Notes under the pieces: generated by a model | What the model was told of the DNA's origin: nothing | Seen by the model: only the letters and a program-made list of their open reading frames with translations | Databases searched by the model: none | Origin: Sphingopyxis sp. BE259 | GTDB lineage: Bacteria; Pseudomonadota; Alphaproteobacteria; Sphingomonadales; Sphingomonadaceae | Direction of reading: 5' to 3' | Assembly: GCF_031457495.1 (NCBI RefSeq) | Contig: NZ_JAVDWM010000001.1 | Location: forward strand, 2,034,001 to 2,098,000 | DNA length: 64,000 nt | Part shown: positions 27,748-35,793 of the stretch, in pieces | Layout: every line of letters begins with the position of its first letter | How positions within the stretch are numbered: the stretch's first letter is position 1 | Made by a program: the position numbers and the translations under genes

Positions 27748-28719
27748 TCAGCGTTCGCGCTGGACGACTGCGTCGCGAAAGCCGTTGGCCTTTGCTTTGC
27801 CAAGAGCCGCGCGGGCGTCGGCATCGCTCGCGAAGGGGCCAATACGGACGCGCCAGAGGTTGCCCGCCTTGCTGAAGCTGCCACCGACCGATTTCGCTGC
27901 GGCCTCCGCACGGCTCTCGCTGCTGAATGCGCCGACCTGGACGACATATTTCCCGGCTACGGAGGGCGCAGGCTTGGCGGTCGGCGTCGGCTTCGCGGCA
28001 GGTTTTGCCTTTTCGACGGCGAGGCGGTCGTCGCCGGGCTTAGCCTTTGCTGATGCGATCGGCGGCGCGGGCTGCGCATCGACTGGTGGCACGGTGGCCA
28101 GAGCCTTGGGAGTCGGCATGGCCTTCAATTTGGTCCGCAGGATCGACAGCAGCGAATCGGGTGTCGCGATCCGCTCCGGGACGGCGCGACCGCCGCGCAG
28201 TTGGGCACGTTCGGCGGCGGGCGGGTTGGTGCGGCGCACGCGCACCCCCGACAGGCCGTCGGTCAGGCCAAGCTGTTCGGCGGCGCCGCGCGACAGGTCG
28301 ATCAGGCGGTCGCCGACCATCGGGCCGCGGTCGTTAACGCGAACGAGGATCGTGCGTCCGGTGTCGAGCGCGGTCACCTCGACATAACTGGGCAAGGGCA
28401 AGGTCTTATGCGCGGCGCTGATCGCCGCAGGATCGAAGGTCTCGCCATTGGCGGTCGGCCGTCCGGCGAGTTCCTCGCCATACCAGCTGGCGTAGCCGAC
28501 ATCGTCGTAATCCGCGATGTCTGCCGGGGTGTAGGTCGTGCCGCCGACCGTATAGGGATCGCCAATCTTGACCGGCGTGTCGCTGACGCCGTTGGCAGCC
28601 TGCGCCGGTGCCGGACTAGCGGTCGGCCCGCCTTCGCGTTCGCCGCCGAAACTGCCGCAACCGGCAAGCAGCAGCATCGCCCCGGCCATCAGCCCCGTTT
28701 TTCTACCGATCGATTTCAT
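27748..28719 (-). CDS. rlpA: Septal-ring lytic transglycosylase RlpA with SPOR domain
   Basis: 323 residues. The lipoprotein signal ends in LLAGC. The double-psi beta-barrel RlpA domain (YASWYGEELAGRPTANGE, RVNDRGPM) is followed by a Pro/Ala/Lys linker and a C-terminal SPOR domain (KYVVQVGAFSSESRAEAA). SPOR domains bind denuded glycan at the division septum. The ATG at 28719 overlaps the upstream transglycosylase gene by 17 bp, and the D,D-carboxypeptidase follows 10 bp later, so the three form a cell-wall operon. Confidence 0.92.
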   Translation of the reverse strand: MKSIGRKTGLMAGAMLLLAGCGSFGGEREGGPTASPAPAQAANGVSDTPVKIGDPYTVGGTTYTPADIADYDDVGYASWYGEELAGRPTANGETFDPAAISAAHKTLPLPSYVEVTALDTGRTILVRVNDRGPMVGDRLIDLSRGAAEQLGLTDGLSGVRVRRTNPPAAERAQLRGGRAVPERIATPDSLLSILRTKLKAMPTPKALATVPPVDAQPAPPIASAKAKPGDDRLAVEKAKPAAKPTPTAKPAPSVAGKYVVQVGAFSSESRAEAAAKSVGGSFSKAGNLWRVRIGPFASDADARAALGKAKANGFRDAVVQRER

Positions 28720-29764
28720 CCGCCAGCAACCCCACAGACAGTGCGTAAAAATTGGAACAATTATAGTCCAATATCGCACGATAGTTACCGGTCAGCAAAT
28801 ATGCGGTCCGCCCAGGGCCGTCGGGTTCGAGCAAAACCGCCTGAACGTGCCCGTCGGGCCAGCGTCCGGCGATCGGCTGAATGCCGTCGGCGCGCCATTC
28901 GGCCATTGAGCGCCAGCGGCTGTGGCGCGCAAAAACGCGGGGACAGCGGGTCGGGGTCAGGCGGCTGGCAATACGGTTCCGGTCAAAGCCGCCCGGCACG
29001 GTGACGGCGACGCCCCATGGCTGTCCGGCGCGCCAGCCAGCGCGGCGCAGATAGGCGCCGATCGATTCGATCGCGTCGGCTTCGCTCGACCAGATGTTGG
29101 CGCGGCCGTCGCCGTCGCCATCCTCGGCCACTTGCAAATAGACCGACGGCAGGAATTGCGGATAACCAAAGGCGCCGGCCCAGCTGCCTTTCAATACATC
29201 GCGCGGCACCCCGCGCTGAACCATCTCCAGCGTCGCGAGGAATTCGGGTTCGAACAGGCTCCGGCGCCGCCCTTCATAGGCCAGCGTCGCCAACGCCTCT
29301 GGCAGATCAAAGCTGCCGGTGACCTGACCATAGGCCGTTTCATGGCCATAGATCGCGATCATGATGCTGGTCGGCACGCCGGTCCGCGCTTCAATGCGCG
29401 ACAACAGGGGCAGCAGGCGGTCGTGGACACGGCGTCCGCCGCCGATCCGCGCTGCATCGACATGCTTTGCCTTGTACGGCGCGAAGTTGGGGATTGGCGT
29501 GTCGTTGGTCGGCGGGCTGCCCAGATTGTCGCGGTCAAGCGCGATGACCCGCGGATTGTAGCGCAGCCCCGCCGTGACGCGGTCGAAAACCTGCCGCGAT
29601 ACGCCCCGCGCCTGCGCCTTGGGCCATAAGGACTGGACATAGGAATCGAAGCCGCTGTCGCCGCTCTGTGCGTGCAGCGGCGTCGACGCGGTGAATAGCG
29701 ATGCCGACAGCACCGCGGCGGCGAGAGCAAAAAGGCGTCCGATTCTTAAACTGATAGCATGCAT
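28703..29764 (-). CDS. Lytic murein transglycosylase (MltB family)
   Basis: 353 residues with a signal peptide (LFALAAAVLSASLFTASTPLHA). The SLT domain of MltB type carries the catalytic Glu in IYGHETAYGQVTGSF and the segments SWAGAFGYPQFLPSVY and DGDGRANIW. A C-terminal peptidoglycan-binding-like end (LLTGNYRAILDYNCSNFY) matches the family. It cleaves the MurNAc-GlcNAc bond. ATG 29764 is preferred over ATG 29779 because a GGTGGG ribosome site lies between them. Confidence 0.92.
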   Translation of the reverse strand: MHAISLRIGRLFALAAAVLSASLFTASTPLHAQSGDSGFDSYVQSLWPKAQARGVSRQVFDRVTAGLRYNPRVIALDRDNLGSPPTNDTPIPNFAPYKAKHVDAARIGGGRRVHDRLLPLLSRIEARTGVPTSIMIAIYGHETAYGQVTGSFDLPEALATLAYEGRRRSLFEPEFLATLEMVQRGVPRDVLKGSWAGAFGYPQFLPSVYLQVAEDGDGDGRANIWSSEADAIESIGAYLRRAGWRAGQPWGVAVTVPGGFDRNRIASRLTPTRCPRVFARHSRWRSMAEWRADGIQPIAGRWPDGHVQAVLLEPDGPGRTAYLLTGNYRAILDYNCSNFYALSVGLLADEIDR

Positions 29765-29912
29765 GATGTTCCCACCCATAAGGCGTGTCTCGCACAGATG
29801 CGAGCGGCTTGACTAGATTGCGGGGGGACAAGTCGAGTCATTCGCGCGGTGGGCCGAGCCAGCAAGGTTTTTCTTGCCGGAAAGCCGCATCGCGCTATGG
29901 CGGCGGCCGTGC

Positions 29913-30002
29913 GGACAGGTGGCCGAGTGGTTTAAGGCAGCGGTCTTGAAAACCGCCGTGGGTGCAAGCTCACCGTGGGTTCGAATCCCACCCTGTCCGC
30001 CA
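29913..30002 (+). tRNA. tRNA-Ser (anticodon UGA)
   Basis: Acceptor GGACAGG pairs with CCTGTCC, followed by the discriminator G and an encoded CCA ending at 30002. The long variable arm (GTGGGTGCAAGCTCACC) is typical of class II serine tRNAs. The anticodon loop CTTGAAA has TGA at 29947-29949. Its 3' end is the integration site of the island that follows. Confidence 0.96.
29988..30002 (+). repeat. attL: 3' end of tRNA-Ser, left junction of the island
   Basis: The 15 bases CCACCCTGTCCGCCA form the end of tRNA-Ser (T-stem side, acceptor and CCA). The identical 15 bases recur at 41852-41866 in the same orientation. The integrase gene starts 131 bp downstream, the usual layout of a tRNA-targeting island. 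Confidence 0.9.
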
Positions 30003-30133
30003 AGTTCTAATCCCACATTCTCCCGATCCGTTTTTCACATCCCAGCTTTGCTGCGGGTTAGAGAAACGATTCGGGTCCCTGTGTGTCCCACAGGATCCAG
30101 TCCGACATTTTTGCCAATGTGGGACGGAATTTT

Positions 30134-31297
30134 ATGATTACACCTATGAAAAGCATTTCGAACGGGGCTGCGAAGCCCAAGGAAAAGTCACGCCGTGTGA
30201 GCTATGGCGACGGGCTTATGCGGCTCGATCGACCGGGAGGGGCGAGCAGCTGGGTTTGCCGAGTGCAGAAGCACGGCAACCGCCGAGATTTCGGCTTGGG
30301 CAGTTGTCAGAAAGTCAGCTTGGCGCAAGCACGCGAGCTGGCGCGCGAAATCCGGAGCCAGATCGAATTGGGGATCGACCCGCAATTCGAGCGACGCAAG
30401 CGGCAGGCGGTGCCGAATTTCAAGGAAGCGGCGGCGCGAGTTTACGAGGTCCATTCGAAAACGTGGCGCAACGGTAAGCACCACGCACAATGGACGCGGA
30501 CGCTGGAATTATATGCCTTCCCGCACATCGGGAAGTTCCGGGTCGATCAGATCACCGGTCCGATGATCCGAGATTTGCTTGAGGAAATCTGGCTTGAGAA
30601 GCCTGAAACGGCGCGCCGCGTGCGGCAGCGGGTCGGCGCTGTCCTCGATTGGGCTTATGCATCAGGCTACCGCGATACCGAGGCTCCCATGCGGGCGATC
30701 ACCAAAGGCCTGCCCCGCCAACCCCGCCGCGACAATCATTTTGCCGCCATGCCCTATGAAGACTTGCCAGCGTTCGTGCAGACGTTGCGCGAGAAGGAAT
30801 CGTTCAGTCGGCTGGCGCTGGAATTTGCGATCTTCACCGCCGCGCGATCCGGCGAGGTGCGCGGCGCGACATGGGATGAGTTCGACCTTGAGAAAGGCCT
30901 GTGGACGCTCTCGAAGGATCGGATGAAAGCCTTTCGCGAGCATGTCGTGCCGCTCAGCCGCCGCCCACTCCGGATCGTTCAGCGCTGCGCGCGGCTCCGT
31001 ATACCGGGGTGCGAGTTGGTATTCCCCGGCATCCGCAGAAACCGCCCGTTATCGGACATGACGCTTTCGAAGCTGGTCAAGGAGTTGGGAGAGCCGTTCA
31101 CGGCGCATGGGTTCCGTTCATCATTCCGCGATTGGGTGAGCGAGGAAACCGACCATCAGAGTGATGTCGCCGAAGCCGCTCTCGCCCATACGGTCGCGAA
31201 CAAGACCGAGGCCGCTTACCGGCGCGGCAATCTGCTCGAAAAGCGCCGCGTGATGATGGAGGATTGGGCAAACTTCTGCGAAGGGAAGAAGCGGTGA
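30134..31297 (+). CDS. P4-type tyrosine integrase
   Basis: About 387 residues. An N-terminal arm-binding domain of the DUF4102 type (YGDGLMRLDRPGG, LGSCQKVSLAQARELA), a SAM-like core-binding domain, and a catalytic domain follow in order. Catalytic residues: Arg in FTAARSGEVRG, His-x-x-Arg in AHGFRSSFRDW, His in ALAHTV and Tyr in EAAYRRG. It integrates the island into tRNA-Ser. ATG 30134 has GGGACGGAA upstream; another in-frame ATG at 30083 overlaps the att-proximal region and has no ribosome site. Confidence 0.93.
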   Translation: MITPMKSISNGAAKPKEKSRRVSYGDGLMRLDRPGGASSWVCRVQKHGNRRDFGLGSCQKVSLAQARELAREIRSQIELGIDPQFERRKRQAVPNFKEAAARVYEVHSKTWRNGKHHAQWTRTLELYAFPHIGKFRVDQITGPMIRDLLEEIWLEKPETARRVRQRVGAVLDWAYASGYRDTEAPMRAITKGLPRQPRRDNHFAAMPYEDLPAFVQTLREKESFSRLALEFAIFTAARSGEVRGATWDEFDLEKGLWTLSKDRMKAFREHVVPLSRRPLRIVQRCARLRIPGCELVFPGIRRNRPLSDMTLSKLVKELGEPFTAHGFRSSFRDWVSEETDHQSDVAEAALAHTVANKTEAAYRRGNLLEKRRVMMEDWANFCEGKKR

Positions 31298-31542
31298 ACC
31301 GCTTCACCCGCGCGAGGCGCCGCCTACTACGCCTCTACGAGCGCGCTATCGATCGGCTGGACGAGTTCGACCGCCGCGTCTTTCTCGGCCACCGGGTCGA
31401 GGAACTTAGTTATCGCCAGCTTGCCGAGCGGCATGGCGTCAGCGTCCACGAGATCGAGCAGGCGATGATGCGAAGTCTGCGCGTGATTGCGCAAACGGTC
31501 GATAGAAAGAACCGCAGGCGGTGGCAATTTCGGCGCCGTTGA
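31294..31542 (+). CDS. Small sigma-70 region-4-like HTH protein
   Basis: 82 residues from a GTG that overlaps the integrase stop (GTGA). The protein is a single helical domain with a sigma region-4 pattern: LDEFDRRVFLGHRVEELSYRQLA followed by ERHGVSVHEIEQAMMRSL, i.e. helix-turn-helix with the recognition helix second. It lacks region 2, so it is not a full sigma factor. It could be a DNA-binding partner or excisionase-type regulator of the integrase, with which it is translationally coupled. Confidence 0.7.
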   Translation: MNRFTRARRRLLRLYERAIDRLDEFDRRVFLGHRVEELSYRQLAERHGVSVHEIEQAMMRSLRVIAQTVDRKNRRRWQFRRR

Positions 31543-31593
31543 CGGCGCTTCGACCTTGCCAATCTGCCGCCGTCTCGACAGGGTGCCGCCAGC

Positions 31594-32523
31594 ATGAAAT
31601 CCGACCTCGATCACCTCCCGGCAAACAAGCAGCGCGAATTGGAGCGCGTAAAGCAGATCGTCTTTGAGGAGTTCGAAGACGCGCTCGCGCTCGGCACTAT
31701 GAGCTGGAAGAAAAAGGGCCGGATCGACAAGATCATTCTATACGGCAGCTATGCGCGTGGCGGCTGGGTGGACGAACCGCACACCGCCAAGGGGTATCGA
31801 TCGGACTTCGACCTTCTCATCATCGTCAATGACAAGCGGCTGACCGAGAAGGTCGATTTCTGGCTCAAGCTGGACGACCGGCTAATTCGTGAGCTGGCGA
31901 TCGACAAGACGCTCCACACGCCAGTCAATTTCATCGTCCACACCTTGCAGGAGGTTAACGACGGACTGGCGCATGGCCGATATTTCTTCATGGACGTCGC
32001 CAAAGACGGAATCGCGCTGCACGAGTTTGACGATAAGCCGCTCCACACACCCAAGCCGAAGACGCCGGAACAGGCACTCGCGATGGCGCGGGAATATTTT
32101 GACGAGTGGTTTCCATCAGCGATGGGCCGCGACAAACTCGCACGATACGCGGTTCAAGAAGGTTTGTTGAAACACGCCGCTTTTGAATATCACCAGACAG
32201 CGGAAACGCTTTATCACTGCGTTCTGTTGGTCTGCACCTTCTACACCCCCCATGTTCACAATCTCGCTTTCCTGCGCACCCAAGCCGAGCGTCTCGATAT
32301 GCGACTGGTCGATGCCTGGCCTCGTGAAAAACGCGAGGATCGGGCGCGCTTCGAGAAGCTCAAAGAGGCTTATGTGAAAGCTCGCTATTCGAAGCACTAC
32401 CGCATCACCGAAGAAGAGCTGACGTGGCTCGGCGGCTGCGTCGATGAGCTTGGGCGCGCGGTCCACGCGATTTGTTCGGAGCGGATCGCCGAACTCGAAG
32501 CAAACGCTTCGATTGCCCCCTGA
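31594..32523 (+). CDS. Nucleotidyltransferase-HEPN fusion protein
   Basis: 309 residues. The N-terminal MNT-type nucleotidyltransferase domain has ILYGSYARGG (Gly51-Ser52) and SDFDLL (Asp71, Asp73). The strand where a third carboxylate is expected reads TPVNFIV, with Asn instead of Asp. The C-terminal half (~160-300) is a HEPN domain: KHAAFEYHQTAETLYHCVLL and KARYSKHYRI, with a shortened R-x3-H in place of the canonical R-x4-6-H RNase motif. In two-gene MNT/HEPN toxin-antitoxin systems the MNT protein modifies and silences the HEPN RNase; here both are one chain. The role in this island is unproven. Confidence 0.82.
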   Translation: MKSDLDHLPANKQRELERVKQIVFEEFEDALALGTMSWKKKGRIDKIILYGSYARGGWVDEPHTAKGYRSDFDLLIIVNDKRLTEKVDFWLKLDDRLIRELAIDKTLHTPVNFIVHTLQEVNDGLAHGRYFFMDVAKDGIALHEFDDKPLHTPKPKTPEQALAMAREYFDEWFPSAMGRDKLARYAVQEGLLKHAAFEYHQTAETLYHCVLLVCTFYTPHVHNLAFLRTQAERLDMRLVDAWPREKREDRARFEKLKEAYVKARYSKHYRITEEELTWLGGCVDELGRAVHAICSERIAELEANASIAP

Positions 32524-32540
32524 TTATCCAAGGCCATACG

Positions 32541-32562
32541 AAAAAAGGCGCAGCTGAGCGCC
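32541..32562 (-). terminator. Likely terminator for the minus-strand HNH unit
   Basis: On the minus strand GGCGC-TCAGCT-GCGCC is followed directly by six T. It lies 265 bp downstream of the HNH gene stop. A read in the plus direction has no U tract, so it fits the minus strand better. Confidence 0.55.
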
Positions 32563-32654
32563 GTTTAGCGCGCCCGGTATGGCAGATTTCGGGAGTGCCA
32601 TACGCGCGAACCCGCAGAAAACCGACCATGACGCGCCAGTAGCTGGCACGGCTT

Positions 32655-32702
32655 TTATCTTGCCTTCCTATTTGGCTCCCTGATTTTCGAAGTTTTCGCC
32701 AT
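32655..32702 (-). CDS. Possible 15-residue mini-ORF with strong ribosome site
   Basis: ATG 32702 is preceded by AAGGAGG at 7-base spacing, one of the best ribosome sites in the window, but opens only MAKTSKIREPNRKAR before a TAA. It lies 125 bp downstream of the HNH gene and before the terminator hairpin. It could be a real micro-peptide, the remnant of a longer gene, or chance. No family assignment is possible. Confidence 0.2.
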   Translation of the reverse strand: MAKTSKIREPNRKAR

Positions 32703-32826
32703 TTTTATCCCTCCTTGGCAGCAAATAATCCACCTCACCCAGTCGAACGAGCGAATGTCAGCAAGAACCGAGCGCTGCCCCATCTCACTAGTCTCCTGCC
32801 TGGCTCTGACTGACCGCCAATCACGG

Positions 32827-33672
32827 CTACACCTCGGCGGACGGCAGAGTTTTTTGTCCGACCACGACATAATACGTTGGCGTGCCGAGCACGCCGAAGA
32901 GATGCACCTTTACCGCGATAAGCGATGGATCGCTGCAATCAACAAAGCCTAACTCATGAAGGCCAGTTGATGGCTCGTGGCTTCCCTCTCCGCCGCCGAT
33001 GAACTCGGCCCGGTTGTCCACATCTCGCTTCATGATCATGTCGCAGACGAATGGAGTGAAACTACCCCATCCCAATTCGGCAACAGCAAATGAATGGGCA
33101 ATCTTTGCGATGGTTAGGCAGAAGGACTCTGTCGAAATCGTGCCCGTTGGCATCACTTGTCTTGCGCGAAGTGCCTCACAAAGCCACTGAAGATGCGCGT
33201 CACGATCTTTCCAAAATCCACCGCCGCGAATCCACAAGCGCCGGGTTGCCGCTGATCGATTTTCCGTGGTGACTTCGCCGGTCAGCAAATCCGGGAGGTC
33301 ATAGAGCGGCATCAGAATCAGAAACGGGCAGATGCTTCGGTCGACGTAAGCGATGTCCCAATCGGTGCTGTTGTCGTATTTGACTTTCAGTGGAAGGTGC
33401 TTTGGCCGGTCCTTCGGACGTCGGGTAGGCATGTCATAGAGCATCCGCAGTGGCCCTAAGATTGTTCGCGAAAATTCGCCTTCAAAGGCACCTGTTATCT
33501 TCGCGCATACTTTGCAGCTGGCCTTCGGCAAGATCCAGCTGCCGCCCAGCGCAAACGGGATGATGTGTTCTTTGGTAAGGTTGTCGGTCGCTCCGCAATA
33601 GATGCATGCCCCGATCGGGGAAAATTGCCTTGGAGGTAGCAGCGGAAGTTTCGGTCGATTGGGTTTGGCCAC
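32827..33672 (-). CDS. HNH endonuclease-like protein
   Basis: 281 residues. An N-terminal zinc-finger-like HNH module: CIYCG, then TKEHIIPFALGG, where EHIIP is the HNH 'EH' core, then CKVCAK about 20 residues on. The remaining ~210 residues have no recognised domain but contain several Trp/Phe-rich helices. Such stand-alone HNH proteins are common in defence islands. It is divergent from the unknown gene at 33741, with 68 bp between the starts. No methyltransferase partner is nearby. Confidence 0.72.
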   Translation of the reverse strand: MAKPNRPKLPLLPPRQFSPIGACIYCGATDNLTKEHIIPFALGGSWILPKASCKVCAKITGAFEGEFSRTILGPLRMLYDMPTRRPKDRPKHLPLKVKYDNSTDWDIAYVDRSICPFLILMPLYDLPDLLTGEVTTENRSAATRRLWIRGGGFWKDRDAHLQWLCEALRARQVMPTGTISTESFCLTIAKIAHSFAVAELGWGSFTPFVCDMIMKRDVDNRAEFIGGGEGSHEPSTGLHELGFVDCSDPSLIAVKVHLFGVLGTPTYYVVVGQKTLPSAEV

Positions 33673-33740
33673 GGTGAAAAACTACTTCAAATTAGGCGTC
33701 CGCAACAAAGCAATTTTCACCAGTTTACTCGGATATCTCA

Positions 33741-34670
33741 ATGAAGCGTCACGAAGCATGGAGAATGGCATATCGGATGGACCGATACATGCGGAGCGCG
33801 TCGATTGGGGAGATCGAAGAGCGTAGTCGCGATATTGCCATCAACTTGATGAATGTGAACGAAAAAGGGCAGCTATCACCGGGTAGTCCGGATAATCGAT
33901 CCATTTATTGGTGGGAGTTGTGGACACACGTTCTTGAAGAGTTTGGGTTGCGGTCTGTCGATCACATGCAACTCGATTTGATGGCACCATTCCCATGGGT
34001 CAGTCATCCTGACCAACCGCGCGGCCTTAGAATACTTGGAACGCGCAAACTGCCAAAAACGGACTTTATCGCCCGTGTTGGACAGCGGGAACACATGAAG
34101 GACGCTTTTGAGCGTGGAAGCTTTCGCATCGCGCCCGCAACATCATACGCCGATCCATCACTCAACCCGGCGATCAGAGACGAAGAATTATCAGTCACCG
34201 CTATTCGTAGCGGAGACACTGCTACGATCCGCCCATTTGATCCGGCCACCGGCATTTCCGGCGCTCCGATTAAAGCGATTGGCAACGTCAGCTTTTCTCA
34301 AACCATGCAGGAAAACTTTTTCGTTTTATGCATGACGCGGGGATATCAGCCCCGCATTCTCGATGATTTTGAAGCCAATTCCTTGTTGGTCATTCATAAC
34401 GTCAACCGGTTCCTCATTCGACTAGAGAAAGCCGTGAAGAGATTGCGTTCCGATCTCACTCTCGTTGCCAGACCGATCACCTATTATGATCCCTACCGAG
34501 TGCAGCCGAAGGATTTGGAAGCGCCCTTCTCAAAGAATTTTCGATATGCCTACCAACGGGAATATCGCCTCGTTTGGCACAAGTCGGGTCTCGGGTTTGA
34601 TGAAGAACCATTCTTCGTGGAGATAGGCGCCCTTCGCGATATCGCGATCCTGTTCAATTCGCGGGATTAG
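33741..34670 (+). CDS. Unknown protein, weakly DUF2971-like
   Basis: 309 residues, not recognised with confidence. A segment near residues 120-150 (RGSFRIAPATSYADPSLN, then RDEEL) and a late AYQREYRLVW resemble the 'F-x-P-x-x-Y-x-D-P' and 'E-x-R' motifs of DUF2971-type proteins from phage-defence loci. No signal peptide or membrane segment is visible. AT-rich codon use differs from the chromosomal flanks. It is divergent to the HNH gene over a 68-bp promoter region, suggesting joint control. Confidence 0.6.
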   Translation: MKRHEAWRMAYRMDRYMRSASIGEIEERSRDIAINLMNVNEKGQLSPGSPDNRSIYWWELWTHVLEEFGLRSVDHMQLDLMAPFPWVSHPDQPRGLRILGTRKLPKTDFIARVGQREHMKDAFERGSFRIAPATSYADPSLNPAIRDEELSVTAIRSGDTATIRPFDPATGISGAPIKAIGNVSFSQTMQENFFVLCMTRGYQPRILDDFEANSLLVIHNVNRFLIRLEKAVKRLRSDLTLVARPITYYDPYRVQPKDLEAPFSKNFRYAYQREYRLVWHKSGLGFDEEPFFVEIGALRDIAILFNSRD

Positions 34671-34809
34671 ATTCGCGCATTCTCGCTCGTATCTCGCGAT
34701 CGCCCTTGGTTGCTTTAACGGCCTCAACAAGCGTGGCAGTTAATGACCTGGCTATCCAAGGGTGAGGATCGTCGCCTTCATTTCCATCAACGGTCGTGCG
34801 GCCCGCCAT
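34654..34809 (-). CDS. Possible small protein of unknown function
   Basis: 51 residues from ATG 34809, with AAGGGAG about 10 bases upstream. Sequence begins MAGRTTVDGNEGDDPHPWIA and ends in a charged helix rich in Arg/Lys/Glu. Its 3' end overlaps the preceding plus-strand gene by 17 bp. No family is recognised, and it may not be translated. Confidence 0.25.
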   Translation of the reverse strand: MAGRTTVDGNEGDDPHPWIARSLTATLVEAVKATKGDREIRARMRESNPAN

Positions 34810-35470
34810 AACGAGACATCTCCCTTGAGCGACCTCTAAAGTTGAAACATGATCTCTCTCATACTGCGCTATCCCCTTCCCACCCCAAAAGCGGTCAGTC
34901 GCCCCTAGGCTCTCTCGCCTGCCCGGTTCCCGAATTTTTCGGGCCGCGATGCTTCGCATCGGACCCACATTTCATAATCACACACCTTACGCACGGGTGC
35001 ATAACGCTTTTCTGCCACTTTTCGAGGCTGCGCTTAGGCAGCGCGCGCTGCCTCGTCGGCGCCAAGTGACGGTTTTCTGCGACGTTTCGAGGCAGCGCAT
35101 CGCACTCTCTTCGGACGCGAAGATGGCGGACAGAAGTTGTCGCGAGCCGCGGATCAGCCGCTTGCATATATTGGTCTCGCGGACGGCGTAATGAAGGCCG
35201 GTGGGTGGGCAATCAGTCGCCTATTCTCGAGGTTTCAGGCTGTCAGGAGGAGATCGGACCGCCGCGCGACTCGAAACATTCGAATGCATCCCCAGCGGTC
35301 TAGGGAAGTCCGCCCGAACGGCAAACGGGCTGCAGTCGTAGAAACGGCTACGTTGGGTAAGAAACGTCGGGTGGCAAGTGGCGACGCAATTTCAGATAAT
35401 CGGATGCGACGGAGTGGCTGCCCTCTCTTTTCGGGCCATCCCGTCACCACTCTCGACGAATGATGGTGTT
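34810..35470. other. Non-coding stretch of the island with hairpins and repeats
   Basis: About 660 bp without a convincing gene. It holds two adjacent hairpins (CCCGAA-TTT-TTCGGG and CGATGC-TTC-GCATCG, about 34933-34963), a perfect 16-bp palindrome GGCAGCGCGCGCTGCC at 35037-35052, and the 26-bp repeat pair listed separately. It lies between the unknown gene and the HTH gene. It could be a cis-acting site (excision, replication or regulation) or a decayed gene. Confidence 0.5.
35008..35098. repeat. Iteron-like repeat cluster
   Basis: Two 26-bp direct repeats at 35008-35033 and 35073-35098 match at 23 of 26 bases (both TTTTCTGC...TTTCGAGGC...GCGC). An inverted copy of the core, GCGCTGCCTCG, sits between them at 35045-35055. 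The arrangement direct-inverted-direct is deliberate-looking for such a short space. Confidence 0.6.
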
Positions 35471-35782
35471 ATGCCCACCCTGCCCTCTTCCCCGCCGCCT
35501 TCTTCGCCCTTGGCGATCGAGCCAATCAGCATGCGCATTCCCGATGCTTGCCGGTTCACCGGGATCAGTCGCAGCTCACTCTATCTGCTTATTGCTAGGG
35601 GAGAGGTCGAGATCGTCAAGATGGGCGCCGCCACGCTCGTCCTCACTGAAAGCCTGCGCAATTTGATCGAGCGGCAACGTGGTAGTCGGCTGAGCCGAAC
35701 CGCAGTTCCAATCGAGCGTCGGCCTACCGAAAAGCGCCAGGTACTGCCAATCCGATCGATGCCATTGTTTGAGGAAGGTTAG
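35471..35782 (+). CDS. Small AlpA-like HTH DNA-binding protein
   Basis: 103 residues from ATG 35471. After a Pro/Ser-rich leader comes a winged-HTH excisionase-type motif: MRIPDACRFTGISRSSLYLL, then IARGEVEIVKMGAATLVLTE, as in MerR/AlpA-like proteins. A C-terminal basic tail follows. AlpA-type proteins control integrase expression or act as excisionases, which fits an island far from its integrase. It converges on the KAP NTPase gene, with 11 bp between the stops. Confidence 0.65.
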   Translation: MPTLPSSPPPSSPLAIEPISMRIPDACRFTGISRSSLYLLIARGEVEIVKMGAATLVLTESLRNLIERQRGSRLSRTAVPIERRPTEKRQVLPIRSMPLFEEG

Positions 35783-35793
35783 GTTGTCTCTAC

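Noticed and set aside
29813..30016. Minus-strand ORF starting MGLELGGQGGIRTHGELAPT
   Set aside because: It reads through the antisense strand of tRNA-Ser, another well-known false call.
34895..35212. Minus-strand ORF in the island's repeat region
   Set aside because: No ribosome site or plausible protein features; it overlies the hairpins and repeats and is likely chance.
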